Shown here: positions 25,904 to 36,004 of the stretch, piece by piece
Numbering within the stretch: the stretch's first letter is position 1
Layout: every line of letters starts with the position of its first letter
Made by a program: the position numbers and the translations under genes
DNA from: Larkinella terrae
GTDB taxonomy: Bacteria > Bacteroidota > Bacteroidia > Cytophagales > Spirosomataceae
Assembly: GCF_009668025.1 (NCBI RefSeq)
Contig: NZ_WJXZ01000002.1
Location: forward strand, 503,216 to 567,215
Direction of reading: 5' to 3'
Length of the DNA stretch: 64,000 bases
Notes under the pieces: generated by a model
Databases searched by the model: none
Told to the model about the DNA's origin: nothing
Seen by the model: only the letters and a program-made list of their open reading frames with translations

Positions 25904-27058
25904 ATGAAACGTCTTGTTCCTTCAAATCTGCTGCTGATAGCAGCTTTCCTGCTGGGTGTTCGGACATTTGCGCAAACGCCCCCGCGACAACCCACGCCCA
26001 ACGACACCCTCAACTCGCCCAAAGTGCTGACTAACAACCGGGTGGCTATTCAGATTTACGCACCCAAAGCCAGCGAGGTGATCGTGGCCGGTGATTTTCT
26101 GGGCGGTGGAAAACCGCTGAATCTCGCCAAGGACGCCAACGGCGTCTGGTCGGTGACGGTGGGCCCGCTCAAACCGGACTATTATACGTATACGCTGATG
26201 GTCGACGGCGTTCGGACCATGGACCCGAAAAATCCGGTGATCAAACAGGGCATCAGCAGCCTGGAAAATGTGATGGCGCTGCCCGGTTCTGAAACGGTTT
26301 TTGAAGACAACCGCCCGGTTCCGCACGGCGAACTGCGGCAGGTCTGGTACCAGTCCAATACGCTGGGCATGGCGCGCCGGATGCACGTTTATACGCCCCC
26401 CGGTTATGATAAGGGCAACACGAAATACCCGGTTTTTTACCTGCTGCACGGCGGGGGCGATGACGATTCGGGCTGGCCAACGGTGGGCCGCGCCGGTTTT
26501 ATTCTGGATAATCTGCTGGCGGCCGGGCAGGCCAAACCCATGATTGTGGTGATGCCCAACGGCAGCATGCCGCTTCCGCCCTCGTCAGGAATGCCCAATC
26601 CGGCGGTGATGACGCAGATGCGGACGTTGTTTGCCAACGAACTGCTGAAAGAAGTGATGCCGTATGTCGAGAAAAATTACCGGACGCAGGCCAATCGCGA
26701 GAACCGGGCCATTGCCGGGTTGTCAATGGGCGGTTTTCAGACGCTGGACCTGACGCTGACCCGGCCGGATCTGTTCAATTATGTCGGCGTATTCAGCTCC
26801 GGTTTTTTCGGGGCCACCATCGACGAGGCCGAAACCAAATACGCCAGCGTGCTGAATGACCCCGGTTTTAACAAAAACAAGAAGCTGTTCTGGATTGAAA
26901 TTGGCAAGGATGATTTTGTGATGGATGCCAACAAAAAAACGATGGCGCTGCTCGATAAACACCAGATCAAGTACCAGTATAAGGAAACGGCGGGCGGCCA
27001 CACCTGGATCAACTGGCGGCAATATCTCAACGAATACGTGCCGCTGCTTTTCCGGTAG
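25904..27058 (+). CDS. Secreted esterase (Fae/XynZ-like) with N-terminal CBM48-like domain
   Basis: 384 residues from ATG 25904, which starts a clear signal peptide ([16 protein letters not shown]); an in-frame start at 25784 is rejected. Residues about 45-120 form an E-set/CBM48-like domain ([19 protein letters not shown]). The alpha/beta-hydrolase part has an oxyanion segment [17 protein letters not shown], nucleophile GLSMGG and a catalytic His in [12 protein letters not shown]. These features match the esterase D/feruloyl esterase group that removes acyl groups from plant polysaccharides. TATTTTTG at 25863-25870 fits a -7 box. Followed 69 nt later by a second esterase. Confidence 0.85.
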   Translation: MKRLVPSNLLLIAAFLLGVRTFAQTPPRQPTPNDTLNSPKVLTNNRVAIQIYAPKASEVIVAGDFLGGGKPLNLAKDANGVWSVTVGPLKPDYYTYTLMVDGVRTMDPKNPVIKQGISSLENVMALPGSETVFEDNRPVPHGELRQVWYQSNTLGMARRMHVYTPPGYDKGNTKYPVFYLLHGGGDDDSGWPTVGRAGFILDNLLAAGQAKPMIVVMPNGSMPLPPSSGMPNPAVMTQMRTLFANELLKEVMPYVEKNYRTQANRENRAIAGLSMGGFQTLDLTLTRPDLFNYVGVFSSGFFGATIDEAETKYASVLNDPGFNKNKKLFWIEIGKDDFVMDANKKTMALLDKHQIKYQYKETAGGHTWINWRQYLNEYVPLLFR

Positions 27059-27127
27059 AGAGTGTAGTAATGTGCTGAAAATGAGCATATAGAGATAAAA
27101 TTTGTTCCCGTAAACCGTATCGCGCCG

Positions 27128-28669
27128 GTGAGTCGTATCTGGGCCTTTTTTCTGACTTTTTTGCTTTCTTCTTATGCCATCGGGCAGTCGCTGATCGTCA
27201 AAACCGAAAGCGGCCGCGTGGAAGGCATGGCCAACAAAACCGGTGATATCCGGATTTTTAAGGGCATTCCGTTTGCGGCTCCGCCGGTGGGAAACCTGCG
27301 CTGGAAAGCCCCGCAGCCGGTGTCCGCCTGGTCGGGTGTTAAAAAATGTGTGGCATTTGGACCCAGCCCGATGCAGGCCAAACCCGCGCCCTTTATGTAC
27401 TGGTCGTCGGAATTCCTGATTCCCGAACAACCCATCAGCGAAGATTGCCTTTACCTGAATGTATGGACGGGCGCCCGTTCGGCGGCTGAGAAGCGACCGG
27501 TTTTCGTCTACATTTACGGGGGCGGTTTTCGGAGCGGGGGCGCGGGCTGCGCGATTTACGACGGCGAAGCGATGGCGAAAAAAGGGGTGGTTTTTGTGAC
27601 GATCAACTACCGCGTCGGCGTTTTCGGTTTTCTGGCCCACCCCGAACTTTCGAAGGAATCGGGATATAAGGCTTCCGGTAATTACGCGCTGCTGGACATG
27701 ATTGCGGCCCTGAAATGGGTGCAGAAAAACGCGGCCGCCTTCGGGGGCGATCCGAAAAATGTGACCATTGCCGGACAGTCGGCGGGGGCGTTTGCGGTTA
27801 ATTTCCTGGCGGCTTCGCCCCTGGCTAAAGGGCTTTTTCACCGGGCCATTGCCGAGAGTGGCGGGAGCTTTCTATCGAGTCCGGCGCGCCCCCGACTGAC
27901 GTTGCAAGACGCTGAACAATTAGGGGTTGATTTTGCCGGAAAGCTCAATGCGGCTTCGCTGAGCGACCTGCGTGCCAAATCGGCAGAAGAAATCCTGAAG
28001 GCTTCCGGCGGTTTAAATGGCCCCGTCGTCGACGGTTATTTATTGCCCGAAGGCATTTATGAAATCTACGCCAAATCGCGCCAGAACGATGTTTCGCTGC
28101 TGCTGGGCTGGAACGGCGATGATAAAGTAATGGGCGCACCAGTCAAAGCGGAGGTCTTTCGCGAGCAGATCAGAAAGCGGTTTGGCAATCAGGCCGACGC
28201 TTACTTTTCGGTTTATCCGGCCCAAACCGAGGAAGAAAGCGCCCAGTCGCAGGGAAACAGCAACCGGGATGAAAGCTTTGGTATTCAGGATTATACGTGG
28301 GCCAAAATGCAAACCAAAACCGGAAAATCACCGGTTTTTCTGTACAATTTTACGCGCAAGGTGCCCGCCCACACGCCCCAGACACAGTTTGGCGCGTTCC
28401 ACACCGGCGAGGTGCCGTATGCGTACAACAACCTCCAGACCGTGGATCGTCCGTGGGAGGCCATTGACCGGCAGATTGCCGACGTCATGTCGTCGTACTG
28501 GGTCAATTTTGCCAAAACCGGTAATCCCAACGGCCCAAATCTGCCGGTCTGGTCGGCCTACACCCGCGAGTCGGAAAACACCCAGATCATCGACAAGACG
28601 ATTGAAAACCGCCCTTTACCGAACAAAGACAAACTGAGGTTCTGGGAGAACTATTACGGGCAAAAGTGA
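27128..28669 (+). CDS. Type B carboxylesterase, secreted
   Basis: 513 residues; GTG start at 27128 is followed directly by a signal peptide (FFLTFLLSSYAIGQ). Type-B carboxylesterase/cholinesterase family: FKGIPFAAPPVGNLRW near the N-terminus, SEDCLYLNVW, oxyanion GGGF, nucleophile GQSAGAF, and late FHTGEVPY with the catalytic His. Substrates are esters, probably aromatic or sugar esters given the adjacent feruloyl-esterase-like gene. No sign of truncation. Confidence 0.88.
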   Translation: MSRIWAFFLTFLLSSYAIGQSLIVKTESGRVEGMANKTGDIRIFKGIPFAAPPVGNLRWKAPQPVSAWSGVKKCVAFGPSPMQAKPAPFMYWSSEFLIPEQPISEDCLYLNVWTGARSAAEKRPVFVYIYGGGFRSGGAGCAIYDGEAMAKKGVVFVTINYRVGVFGFLAHPELSKESGYKASGNYALLDMIAALKWVQKNAAAFGGDPKNVTIAGQSAGAFAVNFLAASPLAKGLFHRAIAESGGSFLSSPARPRLTLQDAEQLGVDFAGKLNAASLSDLRAKSAEEILKASGGLNGPVVDGYLLPEGIYEIYAKSRQNDVSLLLGWNGDDKVMGAPVKAEVFREQIRKRFGNQADAYFSVYPAQTEEESAQSQGNSNRDESFGIQDYTWAKMQTKTGKSPVFLYNFTRKVPAHTPQTQFGAFHTGEVPYAYNNLQTVDRPWEAIDRQIADVMSSYWVNFAKTGNPNGPNLPVWSAYTRESENTQIIDKTIENRPLPNKDKLRFWENYYGQK

Positions 28670-28850
28670 TCGGAAGGGGATAGAACCTTAATTCAAGTCG
28701 GCGGTATTGATCATCTGGATTTGTTAGTTTTAGTGGCTGACGCAGTCTTGAATATCGAATAGTGAATACTGGATATTGGGTAGCGAACATGGGATACGTC
28801 AGCCAGACGTAGCGACGGCCAACCGTCAACCAAAAACCGTCAACCAGAAA

Positions 28851-31800
28851 TCAGACCGGCAGATACACCCTGAACGTGCTGCCCTGCCCCGGCTGGCTGT
28901 GGGCGGTGATGGCTCCGCCGTGGTTTTCCACCACTTTCTGACAGATGGCCAGCCCAACACCCGTACCGCTGTAGGCCGATTTTCCGTGTAACCGCTGAAA
29001 AACTTCAAAAATCCGATCGGCGTATTTCTCGTCGAAACCGATACCGTTGTCGATAACCTGAACCAAATGATACCGGCTGGCCTGCCGGGCTATCCGTAGG
29101 TTTTTAGGCAGATCGGAAGCCGCCACCTGATCGTATTGAATCCGAATCTGCGGAGCGGAATCCGACCGGCTGAACTTGATGGCGTTGGACAACAGATTCT
29201 GGAACAGTTGCCCGAGTTGCGAACCGTCTCCGCTGACCGTGGGCAGCTCGTTGACCTCGATGTGAGCGTGGGACTGATAAATCTGCAATTCCAGCGTTTC
29301 CAGGACCTTCGATACAATCTCGGCCAACGAAACCGCATCAAAAGCCTGCTGCCGGGTCGAAATGCGCGAATAAGCCAGCAAATCTTTGATCAGTTCCGAC
29401 ATCCGCCCGGCCGACGACTGCATGCGGTTGATGAGGTCCACGCCGTTTTCGCCCAAACCGTCGGCATACTGGCTTTGCAACAGACTGCCGAAGGACTGAA
29501 TTTTGCGGAGTGGCTCCTGCAAATCGTGAGAAGCCACGTAGGCAAACCGCATCAGGTTTTCGTTGGAGCGCAGTAAGTCCTGGTTCGTGCCTTCCAGCTC
29601 CTGCGTTCGGGCCTGAACCTGGCGCTCCAGCTCGGCTGCAATTCGTTTCTGTTCGTGAATATCGGTAGCCGTTCCGACCCAGAGGGTAATGGTGCCGGTT
29701 TCGTCATGAATGGGCAATGCGCGGTTCAGATGCCAGCGGTACATACCGTCCGAACCCCGCCGGTAGCGGTTTTCGACCACAAAAGCCGTCCCGGTTTTCA
29801 GGGCTTCCAGATACTTCTCCTGGGTATAGGCGAGGTCGTCGGGATGCAGGATGGCCTGCCAGCCCCAGGCTTTGGTTCTCTTGTAATCCAGGCCGGTGTA
29901 ATTGTACCACTGCTGGTTATAAAAGTTAAACTCGCCTTCGGGCGTATTCGTCCAGGTCATGGGCGAAATAGCCTCCAGGAGCGTCCGGAACCGCATTTCG
30001 CTCGCTTCAACTTCCCAGCGGGCCAGCACCTGCTCGGTGACATCGATGGCAACGTTGAGAATGGCATATACGTCTCCGGCCGCATTGCGCAGCGGTTTAT
30101 ACGTAAAATTGAAATAGTAAATGCCGGGTATTCCATCCACGACCAGTTTGGCCTCCGCTTCCTGCGAAGCGTATTCGATGCCCGTCGCGTAAACCTCGTC
30201 CAGAATCTGGAGAAAAGGCTGCCCTTCCAGTTCGGGTAAAGCTAGCCGCAGCGGTTTTCCGATCACCGAGTCGCCCTTCCCCCAGAACTTGATCATGGCT
30301 TCGTTGGGCAGTTCGACGACCATATCGGGGCCTATAAACAGGCTCATGGCCGCCGGGGCTTCTTCAATCAGGTTCCGAAACCGCTGCTCGCTTTCTTTCA
30401 AGTCCAGTTTCGCTTTAATCTGAGCGGTTACTTCCGTCGCCAATACCATGACATCCGTAATGCGATCACTGCTTTCCCGAATCGGCGCATAAACGTAATT
30501 GAAATAGCCGTCTTCCAACTGGCCGTTGCGGTGCAAACGGGCCAGGGTCTCAAAACCGTAGTGGGGAACGCCGGTCGTGTAAACGGTTTGCAACAATTCG
30601 ATAAAGCCCTGACCTTCGATTTCCGGCAGCGCTTCGGCAATGGGAAGCCCAAGTATAGAGGGGCCCTTTCCCCACAATTCCAGAATGGACTGGTTGGCGG
30701 TTTCGATTACCAACTTTTCGCCACTCAGAATGCCGATCGCAACCGGCGCCTGCGCAATCATGTTCCGGAACCGTTCTTCGGCTTTCAAGAGCAGAATATC
30801 CTTTTCTTTTTGCTGGGTAACGTCAATGGTAATTCCGGAAAAAGAAACCGGTTTTCCGTCGCTGTTGTATAAATACTGCCCGAGGACCTTAACCCAGTGA
30901 ACCTCCTGGTTCGTCCAGATAAAGCGGGCTTCGTAATTTAAATTTCCGGTTTGGAGGGCCACCCGGTAAGCCCGTTCGCGAATCGGACGATCCCGAGCGT
31001 CAACGTGGCTGATAAAAACGTCCCGCGTGATGCCAAATCCTTCTTCGCCGGTGAGAATGCGGGCAAAAGAGGGCGAATAAATGATTTCATCGGTTTCCAG
31101 ATTGATCGAAAACGAACCCGATCCGGACCCTTCCAGCGCCAGCCGCGCCTGGTGCTCGAACCGCACGGTTTTTTCCCGCTCCAGAATTTCGGCGGTGCTA
31201 TCGTGGGCAACACCGGAAAACCGGTAAACCTGACCGGTTTCGGTAAAATAAGCCTGTCCGATAAACCGCACCCAGCGCAGCTTGCCATCGTCACCCCCGA
31301 TGGTTCGGAATGTGGTGTCGTACTGCCCGCCCGATTCGGGCTTCAACGCCTGTCTGACGGTTTCCAGAACCCGGGCCTGATCGTCCGGATGAACGTAACG
31401 GATCGCCTGATCGTAGGGGAGCTGGTTGATTTGGGTTAACCCAAACAGCATGCGGCAACGGTCGTCCCAGTAAACCAGGTTGCTAAACGGGTCGAAATCC
31501 CAGGTTCCCAGCTGCGCCGAATCCAGGGCCATCCGCAACCGGTCCTCACTTTCGCTGCGCGCTTTTTGCAGGTTAACCCGTTCCGTAATATCCTGCATGG
31601 AACCGACCATCCGAACTGCTTTCCCGTCGCGGAGGGTGATGTAGCCCCGATCGAAAACATAAGCGTAGGTGCCATCGGCCCGGCGAAACCGGTATTCATC
31701 CGACCAGTTGGTGCCGCCGTGATCGATAATCTGGTAAATGCCGTCCAGAATCCGGTCTTTATCGTCGGGGTGCACGTAATCGAACCAGGATTCCGGCCCG

Positions 31801-31955
31801 GTTTCCGCCGGGGGAATTTCATGGCCGAATAAAATGGCGTAGCCGTCGCTCCACCAGACGGTGTCGGATTCCAGGTTCCAGTTCCAGACTGCATCCCGGG
31901 TTGCCTTGGTTAATAGTTCAAATAACTCGTTGGCCGTTCCTAAATCAGTATTCAC
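28851..31955 (-). CDS. Six-PAS sensor histidine kinase
   Basis: 1034 residues, no membrane helix, so cytoplasmic. Six PAS/PAC repeats (about 5-130, 135-255, 265-385, 395-515, 525-645, 650-770) precede a coiled coil and a HisKA dimerisation domain with the phosphorylatable His in VASHDLQEPLRK (about residue 806). The HATPase domain has N box NLLSNAIKFS, G1 DNGIGFD and G2 GTGVGLAI. The SHDLQEPLR form of the H-box is common in Bacteroidota and cyanobacterial phytochrome-like kinases. No response regulator adjoins it. It is divergent from the DAC-like gene, with a CCGG hairpin between them. Confidence 0.92.
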   Translation of the reverse strand: MNTDLGTANELFELLTKATRDAVWNWNLESDTVWWSDGYAILFGHEIPPAETGPESWFDYVHPDDKDRILDGIYQIIDHGGTNWSDEYRFRRADGTYAYVFDRGYITLRDGKAVRMVGSMQDITERVNLQKARSESEDRLRMALDSAQLGTWDFDPFSNLVYWDDRCRMLFGLTQINQLPYDQAIRYVHPDDQARVLETVRQALKPESGGQYDTTFRTIGGDDGKLRWVRFIGQAYFTETGQVYRFSGVAHDSTAEILEREKTVRFEHQARLALEGSGSGSFSINLETDEIIYSPSFARILTGEEGFGITRDVFISHVDARDRPIRERAYRVALQTGNLNYEARFIWTNQEVHWVKVLGQYLYNSDGKPVSFSGITIDVTQQKEKDILLLKAEERFRNMIAQAPVAIGILSGEKLVIETANQSILELWGKGPSILGLPIAEALPEIEGQGFIELLQTVYTTGVPHYGFETLARLHRNGQLEDGYFNYVYAPIRESSDRITDVMVLATEVTAQIKAKLDLKESEQRFRNLIEEAPAAMSLFIGPDMVVELPNEAMIKFWGKGDSVIGKPLRLALPELEGQPFLQILDEVYATGIEYASQEAEAKLVVDGIPGIYYFNFTYKPLRNAAGDVYAILNVAIDVTEQVLARWEVEASEMRFRTLLEAISPMTWTNTPEGEFNFYNQQWYNYTGLDYKRTKAWGWQAILHPDDLAYTQEKYLEALKTGTAFVVENRYRRGSDGMYRWHLNRALPIHDETGTITLWVGTATDIHEQKRIAAELERQVQARTQELEGTNQDLLRSNENLMRFAYVASHDLQEPLRKIQSFGSLLQSQYADGLGENGVDLINRMQSSAGRMSELIKDLLAYSRISTRQQAFDAVSLAEIVSKVLETLELQIYQSHAHIEVNELPTVSGDGSQLGQLFQNLLSNAIKFSRSDSAPQIRIQYDQVAASDLPKNLRIARQASRYHLVQVIDNGIGFDEKYADRIFEVFQRLHGKSAYSGTGVGLAICQKVVENHGGAITAHSQPGQGSTFRVYLPV

Positions 31956-32045
31956 GATTTATTTACTTCGCTTTACTTATGTTAACCCTAAAAATAACCA
32001 AATGGCTATTTAATATTTACGGCATTCCGAAAATTCGGAAATTCG

Positions 32046-32084
32046 CTGTCGAAAAACCGGTGGAAGAAACCGGTTTTTCGACAG
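32046..32084. repeat. 15-bp perfect hairpin built from AAAACCGG/CCGGTTTT
   Basis: Arms 32046-32060 (CTGTCGAAAAACCGG) and 32070-32084, loop 9 nt. It lies in the divergent promoter region between the PAS kinase and the DAC-like gene, so it could be an operator or a leader hairpin rather than a terminator. Confidence 0.6.
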
Positions 32085-32173
32085 TTCAATAACAGCGATT
32101 CTTGACAGGGCGGTTTTTGAATGGAACTTAAAACCGGCTGACTGTCCTTTACAATACAAGTTTACTTTCGAAC

Positions 32174-33316
32174 ATGCACTCTGTATCAACTTATCAGGCG
32201 GCCCGGTTGGTAGCCGGAACCGTAGAATCGTATTTCGCGCATCATTTTGCCACCGCCACCTCGAATGGCGGCCAGGAAACGGCCCATCAGCCGCACGCAC
32301 CGGAAATTGAAGCCATGATCGATACGGCTTTCTGGGCCAGCCTCCGGCACGAAGAAGGCGTATCGCCCAAGGTTACCCTGGCCTTTTTACCCCCTGACAA
32401 AGCCGGACAGCCCCTTATTTTTGGGAAGCGGCTCCGGTTTACGCCCGACGTGCTGACCAAGCTCGCGCCGGCCGTTGAGCGCCCCGGCATTCACCTGGGC
32501 GTCTGGTACGACAGGGACGAATTGTATATCTGGGGAACCACCCGCGAAATTCCGGGGAACTGCCTCGTGCTGGAGGTGATCGAACCCGGCCTACTGGTGG
32601 TCAAACACCGGCGGCTCGACGGTTTTGGCAAGTTTGTCAACGTTGCTATTCTCAAGGGCGATCAGATCAAAATCGTGGACGAAGGAACCGCCAAAACGCC
32701 CGACTGCCCCTTTGTCGTGACGTCGATGCTGGGTTTTACCCTGCCCTCATTCTGGAACGATTCGATGAATATTCTGGTCCAGCTGGCCGTCTCGATGCGG
32801 GCCCACGGCCGGGGCGGGTCGCTGTTGGTGGTACCGTCGGGCCGTGATGCCTGGCGCGATTCGATCATTCAGCCCATGTCGTACCCGATTGTGCCGGTTT
32901 TCAGTCGGTTAGCGGATTTACTGCAACAGGAATCCGATGCAGCCAGCCAGAATGTGTGGCGCGGGGCGGTTAATCTGGCCGTCGAAGCCATTGGCGGTTT
33001 GACGTCGGTGGATGGGGCTACCATCATTAACGATCAGTATGAAGTGCTGGGGTTCGGTGCTAAAATCGGGCGCTCTGAAACCAGCGAACGGGTTGAACAG
33101 ATCATCATCACCGAGCCCATCGTGGGCAATGAGCCCCTGATCGTTCATCCGGCCCAGACGGGCGGTACCCGACATCTGTCGGCGGCTCAATTTGTGTTCG
33201 ATCAGCGCGATGCGGTGGCGCTGGTGGCTTCGCAGGATGGCCGGTTTACGATCTTCACCTGGTCGACGACCGACCAGATGGTGCACGCCCACCGGGTCGA
33301 TTCATTGTTGCTCTAA
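32174..33316 (+). CDS. DACNV-sensor plus DisA/DAC-like domain protein
   Basis: 380 residues, soluble. The C-terminal ~130 residues resemble the diadenylate cyclase (DisA_N) domain: DGATIINDQYEVLGFGAKI corresponds to the DGA motif and GGTRHLSAAQFVF to the RHR motif, here RHL. The N-terminal ~230 residues resemble the sensor region (DACNV) described upstream of such domains in Bacteroidota. By family knowledge DAC domains make cyclic di-AMP or related nucleotides; the altered RHR leaves activity uncertain and it may instead bind a nucleotide. It is divergent from the six-PAS kinase. Confidence in the fold is moderate, in catalysis low. Confidence 0.65.
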   Translation: MHSVSTYQAARLVAGTVESYFAHHFATATSNGGQETAHQPHAPEIEAMIDTAFWASLRHEEGVSPKVTLAFLPPDKAGQPLIFGKRLRFTPDVLTKLAPAVERPGIHLGVWYDRDELYIWGTTREIPGNCLVLEVIEPGLLVVKHRRLDGFGKFVNVAILKGDQIKIVDEGTAKTPDCPFVVTSMLGFTLPSFWNDSMNILVQLAVSMRAHGRGGSLLVVPSGRDAWRDSIIQPMSYPIVPVFSRLADLLQQESDAASQNVWRGAVNLAVEAIGGLTSVDGATIINDQYEVLGFGAKIGRSETSERVEQIIITEPIVGNEPLIVHPAQTGGTRHLSAAQFVFDQRDAVALVASQDGRFTIFTWSTTDQMVHAHRVDSLLL

Positions 33317-33861
33317 TGCGGGTTATAATAGTTAATTTATTGTTCATACAAGTTTGCTTTTTGCGCTGACCGATAAACCGAAAAAGGCAGATATTAATCA
33401 CTATTTTTAGCATTGGAAAATCCGTTATTTCCGGAATTAAACTCTTGGAAAGTATAATTTCCGAGCTGATCAATATGGGTTTCAAAACCGGAATTTGGAC
33501 TCTGAAATGAGGAGAAGTGGAGCGGTTTTTTGGAAAAATTAAACAAATAATAACCTTAAAATCAAATCAGGAGATTGAGAATTCAGACAGAAGGAGAGAA
33601 GGCTGGGATTCCATTTTTACCCTTGATTATCAATTCAGGATTGTCTGGTAAATAGTTGCAGGGATGAGGAGTACTTATAAATAAACACCGTAAAAATACT
33701 TATTTTTTTGGCGAGACTGGATTAATTGTGCGGTTTTTTTTGATGAAAGTTGAAACAACTTACGGGCGAAATCAGATAAGGTTTTAACCGTTGGATTACC
33801 GAAATAAAGCGTAATTGGACCGGTAACTAAACTTATGTAACGATTTATTAATACAAATAAC
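33317..33861. other. 545-bp noncoding gap
   Basis: AT-rich, no supported gene or strong hairpin; contains one AAAACCGG site near 33485. Confidence 0.5.
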
Positions 33862-33889
33862 TTGTATTTTAATTTTTATCGTACTTTGG
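33862..33889 (+). promoter_or_regulatory. Candidate Bacteroidota promoter
   Basis: TTG at 33862-33864, 17-nt spacer, then TACTTTGG (33882-33889), close to the TTG / TAnnTTTG consensus, and 24 bp before the ATG of the small gene at 33913. Confidence 0.4.
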
Positions 33890-33912
33890 TAAAACTCTTT
33901 GTTGCCTGTACA

Positions 33913-34272
33913 ATGATTCTACACCCCAAACCGAATCGCTATTACCTGATTCACAACGAACCTGTCCTGCTTACGGAAGCGCTTTTGAAAGCACTTCAAC
34001 CGCCGAACCGTCCCCAGCCCATCAAATTGACAAAGCCCTGGCTGGCTGCTTTCGGTTTCTGGCCCGACCCTTCGGCGAATTCCTGGACGTACGAAGATTC
34101 CCGACTGGTGCCCGGTATGAACTGCTGGCTGTGCGTACAAACCCGCCGGTATCTCCAGTATGTGCACGAACTGCAGGATTTGTTTGAAGACGTTTACGAA
34201 TACACCGAATTGCGCCTGCGGGTAGAACCGTCCAAAATCCACCTCCCGACGATTCGCCAGCAGATGGCCTGA
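33913..34272 (+). CDS. Small unknown protein
   Basis: 119 residues from ATG 33913; an in-frame TTG at 33862 overlaps the promoter-like sequence and is rejected. Soluble, Pro and Trp rich in the middle (FGFWPDPSANSW), with a helix YLQYVHELQDLFEDVYEYTE. The layout (L-T-x-LL near the start, a GFW motif, then YVHELQxL) resembles a group of short Bacteroidota proteins of unknown function with a YVHQLQNLY motif. No function is proposed. Confidence 0.6.
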   Translation: MILHPKPNRYYLIHNEPVLLTEALLKALQPPNRPQPIKLTKPWLAAFGFWPDPSANSWTYEDSRLVPGMNCWLCVQTRRYLQYVHELQDLFEDVYEYTELRLRVEPSKIHLPTIRQQMA

Positions 34273-34542
34273 AGTAATCCATTATCCTTCTCCTGCTTCA
34301 TGGGAAGCCTTCAACTGCGTTGCTAACAACCTGTCATCCGTCTTGCCATCCGGCATCAATTTTCTGTTGCACGCCGATCATCCCCAATTTGCCCGTGTCC
34401 GTATTCTGAAAGAACATGCGTTGGTAATTGATCCACGGTTAAGAAATAGCTGAAAACCGTGAAAAAGACCGGATAAATACGAAAACCAGCCGGGATGATT
34501 TTATTTTTGTCCTGGATTAAACTCTTCACTAACCTGTTTTCA

Positions 34543-35886
34543 ATGGAAAATACCCGTCGAGATTTTATTAAAAAGGCCGCTTTAAGCACGGCTGGAATTA
34601 CATTTGGCGGACTGGCAACCGGCCTGTCGGCGAAAAGCTACGCCAAAGTAATTGGTGCCAACGAGCGGCTGAATATTGCCATTGCCGGGCTTGGCCGGCG
34701 GCTGGGCGCGTATTACGACCCTATTTCGCGGAAAGATAGCAACGTCGAGCTGGTGTATTTGTGCGATGTCATGAAAAAACAGCGGGAAGACGGCCTTCAG
34801 AAATTCTCGAAGTTTATCGACTACAAGCCGAAGCTGGAAAACGATATCCGGAAGGTGATTGCCGACAAGAATGTGGATGTGCTGATCAACGCGACGCCGG
34901 ACCACTGGCATGCGCCGGGCACCTGGCTGGCGGTGCTGGCGGGTAAGCACGTCTACGTCGAAAAACCGTGCAGCCAGAACCCCCGGGAGGGCGAAATTCT
35001 GATCGAGATTCAGAAAAAATACGGAAAGATCATTCAGATGGGAAACCAGCAACGCTCGGCGCTGGAGTCGATCGACGTGATTAACCAGATTCACAACGGC
35101 GCCATTGGAACGCCGTACAAGGCCGTTGCTTTTTACACGGCGGCCCGGGGCGAAGTGCCCGTTGCGAAACCGGCACCCGTTCCCGACGGCCTGGACTGGG
35201 ATTTGTTTCAGGGCCCGGCCCCGCGCCGACCGTATACCCACGATACCTGGGATTACAACTGGCACTGGTACGGCTGGCATTACGGAACCGCCGAAAGCGG
35301 GAACAATGCCACGCACGAACTGGACGTAGCCCGCTGGGCGTTGCAGGTCGAGTTTCCGGAGTTTGTTTCGGTCGAGGCCGCTAAACGGCATTTTCTGAAC
35401 GACGGCTGGACCATGTACGACACGATGGATGCCACGTTCCGGTTTCCCGGTAACAAAATCATCAAATGGGATGGCAAAAGCCGGAGCGGCCATAAAACCT
35501 ATGGCAGCGACCGGGGCACCATCATTTACGGTAGCACGGGCAGCGTGTACGTTGATCGCGACGGCTATCAGCTTTTCAATCGCGAGGGAAAACTCGTGAA
35601 AGACAGCAAATCGAAAGGCTCGGAAGCGGGAACTGCTCTGGGCGGTGGCGGTGACATGACGACCCGGCACGTTGTCAATTTCTTTAACGCCATTCGGGGC
35701 AAGGAAAAGCAAAACTCGACCATCGACGAGGGCGCAAAAAGCACCCTGCTTTGCCATTTGGCCAATATTGCCTACCGTACCAACAAAACGCTGGATATCG
35801 ATTCCAAAAACGGCCACATCCGCGATAAAGAAGCGATGAAACTCTGGAGCCGGGAATACGAAAAAGGCTGGGAACCACCGGTTTAA
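34543..35886 (+). CDS. Tat-exported Gfo/Idh/MocA oxidoreductase
   Basis: 447 residues from ATG 34543, which places the twin-arginine motif TRRDFIKKAAL at residues 4-14; the upstream start at 34495 would bury it. Rossmann NAD(P) domain begins at NIAIAGLGRRLG; family motifs DHWHAP and YVEKPCSQ (the Lys of EKP is catalytic). Such exported members occur in Bacteroidota saccharide-degrading loci and act on sugar rings. The cofactor is probably carried through Tat. Convergent with the sugar-acid operon. TATTTTTG at 34502-34509 may be the -7 box. Confidence 0.9.
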   Translation: MENTRRDFIKKAALSTAGITFGGLATGLSAKSYAKVIGANERLNIAIAGLGRRLGAYYDPISRKDSNVELVYLCDVMKKQREDGLQKFSKFIDYKPKLENDIRKVIADKNVDVLINATPDHWHAPGTWLAVLAGKHVYVEKPCSQNPREGEILIEIQKKYGKIIQMGNQQRSALESIDVINQIHNGAIGTPYKAVAFYTAARGEVPVAKPAPVPDGLDWDLFQGPAPRRPYTHDTWDYNWHWYGWHYGTAESGNNATHELDVARWALQVEFPEFVSVEAAKRHFLNDGWTMYDTMDATFRFPGNKIIKWDGKSRSGHKTYGSDRGTIIYGSTGSVYVDRDGYQLFNREGKLVKDSKSKGSEAGTALGGGGDMTTRHVVNFFNAIRGKEKQNSTIDEGAKSTLLCHLANIAYRTNKTLDIDSKNGHIRDKEAMKLWSREYEKGWEPPV

Positions 35887-35903
35887 TTAGCGGACTTTCA
35901 TGG

Positions 35904-35956
35904 TTTAGAGTTTATGGTTTTAATCCTGAAGCGATAGGTAGTCCATAAACTCTAAA
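35904..35956. terminator. 14-bp hairpin between convergent genes
   Basis: Arms 35904-35917 (TTTAGAGTTTATGG) and 35943-35956 are perfectly complementary; it lies just after the Gfo/Idh/MocA stop and before the hydroxyacid dehydrogenase stop. Confidence 0.6.
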
Positions 35957-36004
35957 TCATAAACGTATTGTACTAACCGTGCGCTGAATTTCCGGTTTTT
36001 GGAG

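Noticed and set aside
34582-35817. 411-codon minus-strand frame
   Set aside because: Shadow of the Gfo/Idh/MocA gene; composition is not protein-like.
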